The translations under genes were made by a program, and so were the position numbers. Below, piece after piece: positions 63,874 through 64,000 of a stretch of DNA of 64,000 bases. The stretch comes from Hybos culiciformis (taxonomy: Eukaryota; Arthropoda; Insecta; Diptera; Hybotidae). Numbering within the stretch: the first letter of the stretch is position 1; each line of letters starts with the position of its first letter. Under the pieces are notes generated by a model. It was not told the DNA's origin. It saw only the letters and a program-made list of their open reading frames with translations, and did not search any database. The stretch spans positions 116,669,812 to 116,733,811 of the forward strand of contig OZ023273.1 of the NCBI GenBank assembly GCA_964007475.1, given 5' to 3'.

Positions 63874-64000
63874 CTGAAAGAAAAAATAATGTTAATTTCT
63901 TGTAAAGTTCAATCAATTGATTTTTTGATAGAAATCTGTCATTAAAATTATAAAATAGATCGTGATTTTCAATAAGAAAAATAATGCTTCTTTTCCAATA

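Overview
This is a very A+T-rich, gene-poor eukaryotic window, almost certainly from an insect nuclear genome. The evidence is an intronless large-Maf gene of the insect traffic jam type, two intron-containing genes with short GT/AG introns, and several arthropod-type transposon families (LINE, hAT, PIF/Harbinger-like, TA-flanked MITEs). I cannot name the species. No bacterial operons, rRNA, CRISPR array or convincing tRNA were seen.

Layout. 1-26 kb: non-coding A+T-rich sequence holding a 1.1-kb near-perfect palindrome (1264-2378) beside a smaller hairpin (1033-1265), a 180-bp hairpin (8841-9022), a tandem-repeat unit between 115-bp direct repeats (10537-11305) and a TA-flanked MITE (19816-20277). 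26-27.2 kb: traffic jam (tj) on the minus strand, the only protein gene in the first 58 kb. 27-58 kb: a long desert with a 5'-truncated LINE (40050-41530), a PIF/Harbinger-like element with nested palindromes (44530-45723), two hAT insertions that share an overlapping target site (49011-49698 and 49712-50056), and a 5.1-kb foldback-like element (52688-57802). The foldback-like element has a 9-bp target duplication, inverted arms of short CCCGGAA-type repeats, and a core of about 58 copies of an 80-bp unit. 58.8-64 kb: a three-exon gene on the plus strand that resembles the CATIP (ciliogenesis) family, a third hAT MITE (61410-61754), and the last two coding exons of a CRAL-TRIO lipid-transfer protein on the minus strand, running off the right edge.

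The three genes are not an obvious functional unit. tj is a gonadal and neural transcription factor, the CATIP-like gene would be expected in ciliated or flagellated cells such as sperm, and the CRAL-TRIO protein carries small lipids. The most unusual object is the foldback-like element at 52688-57802. Its terminal structure, exact 9-bp duplication and indel-free G+C-rich satellite core set it apart from the rest of the window.
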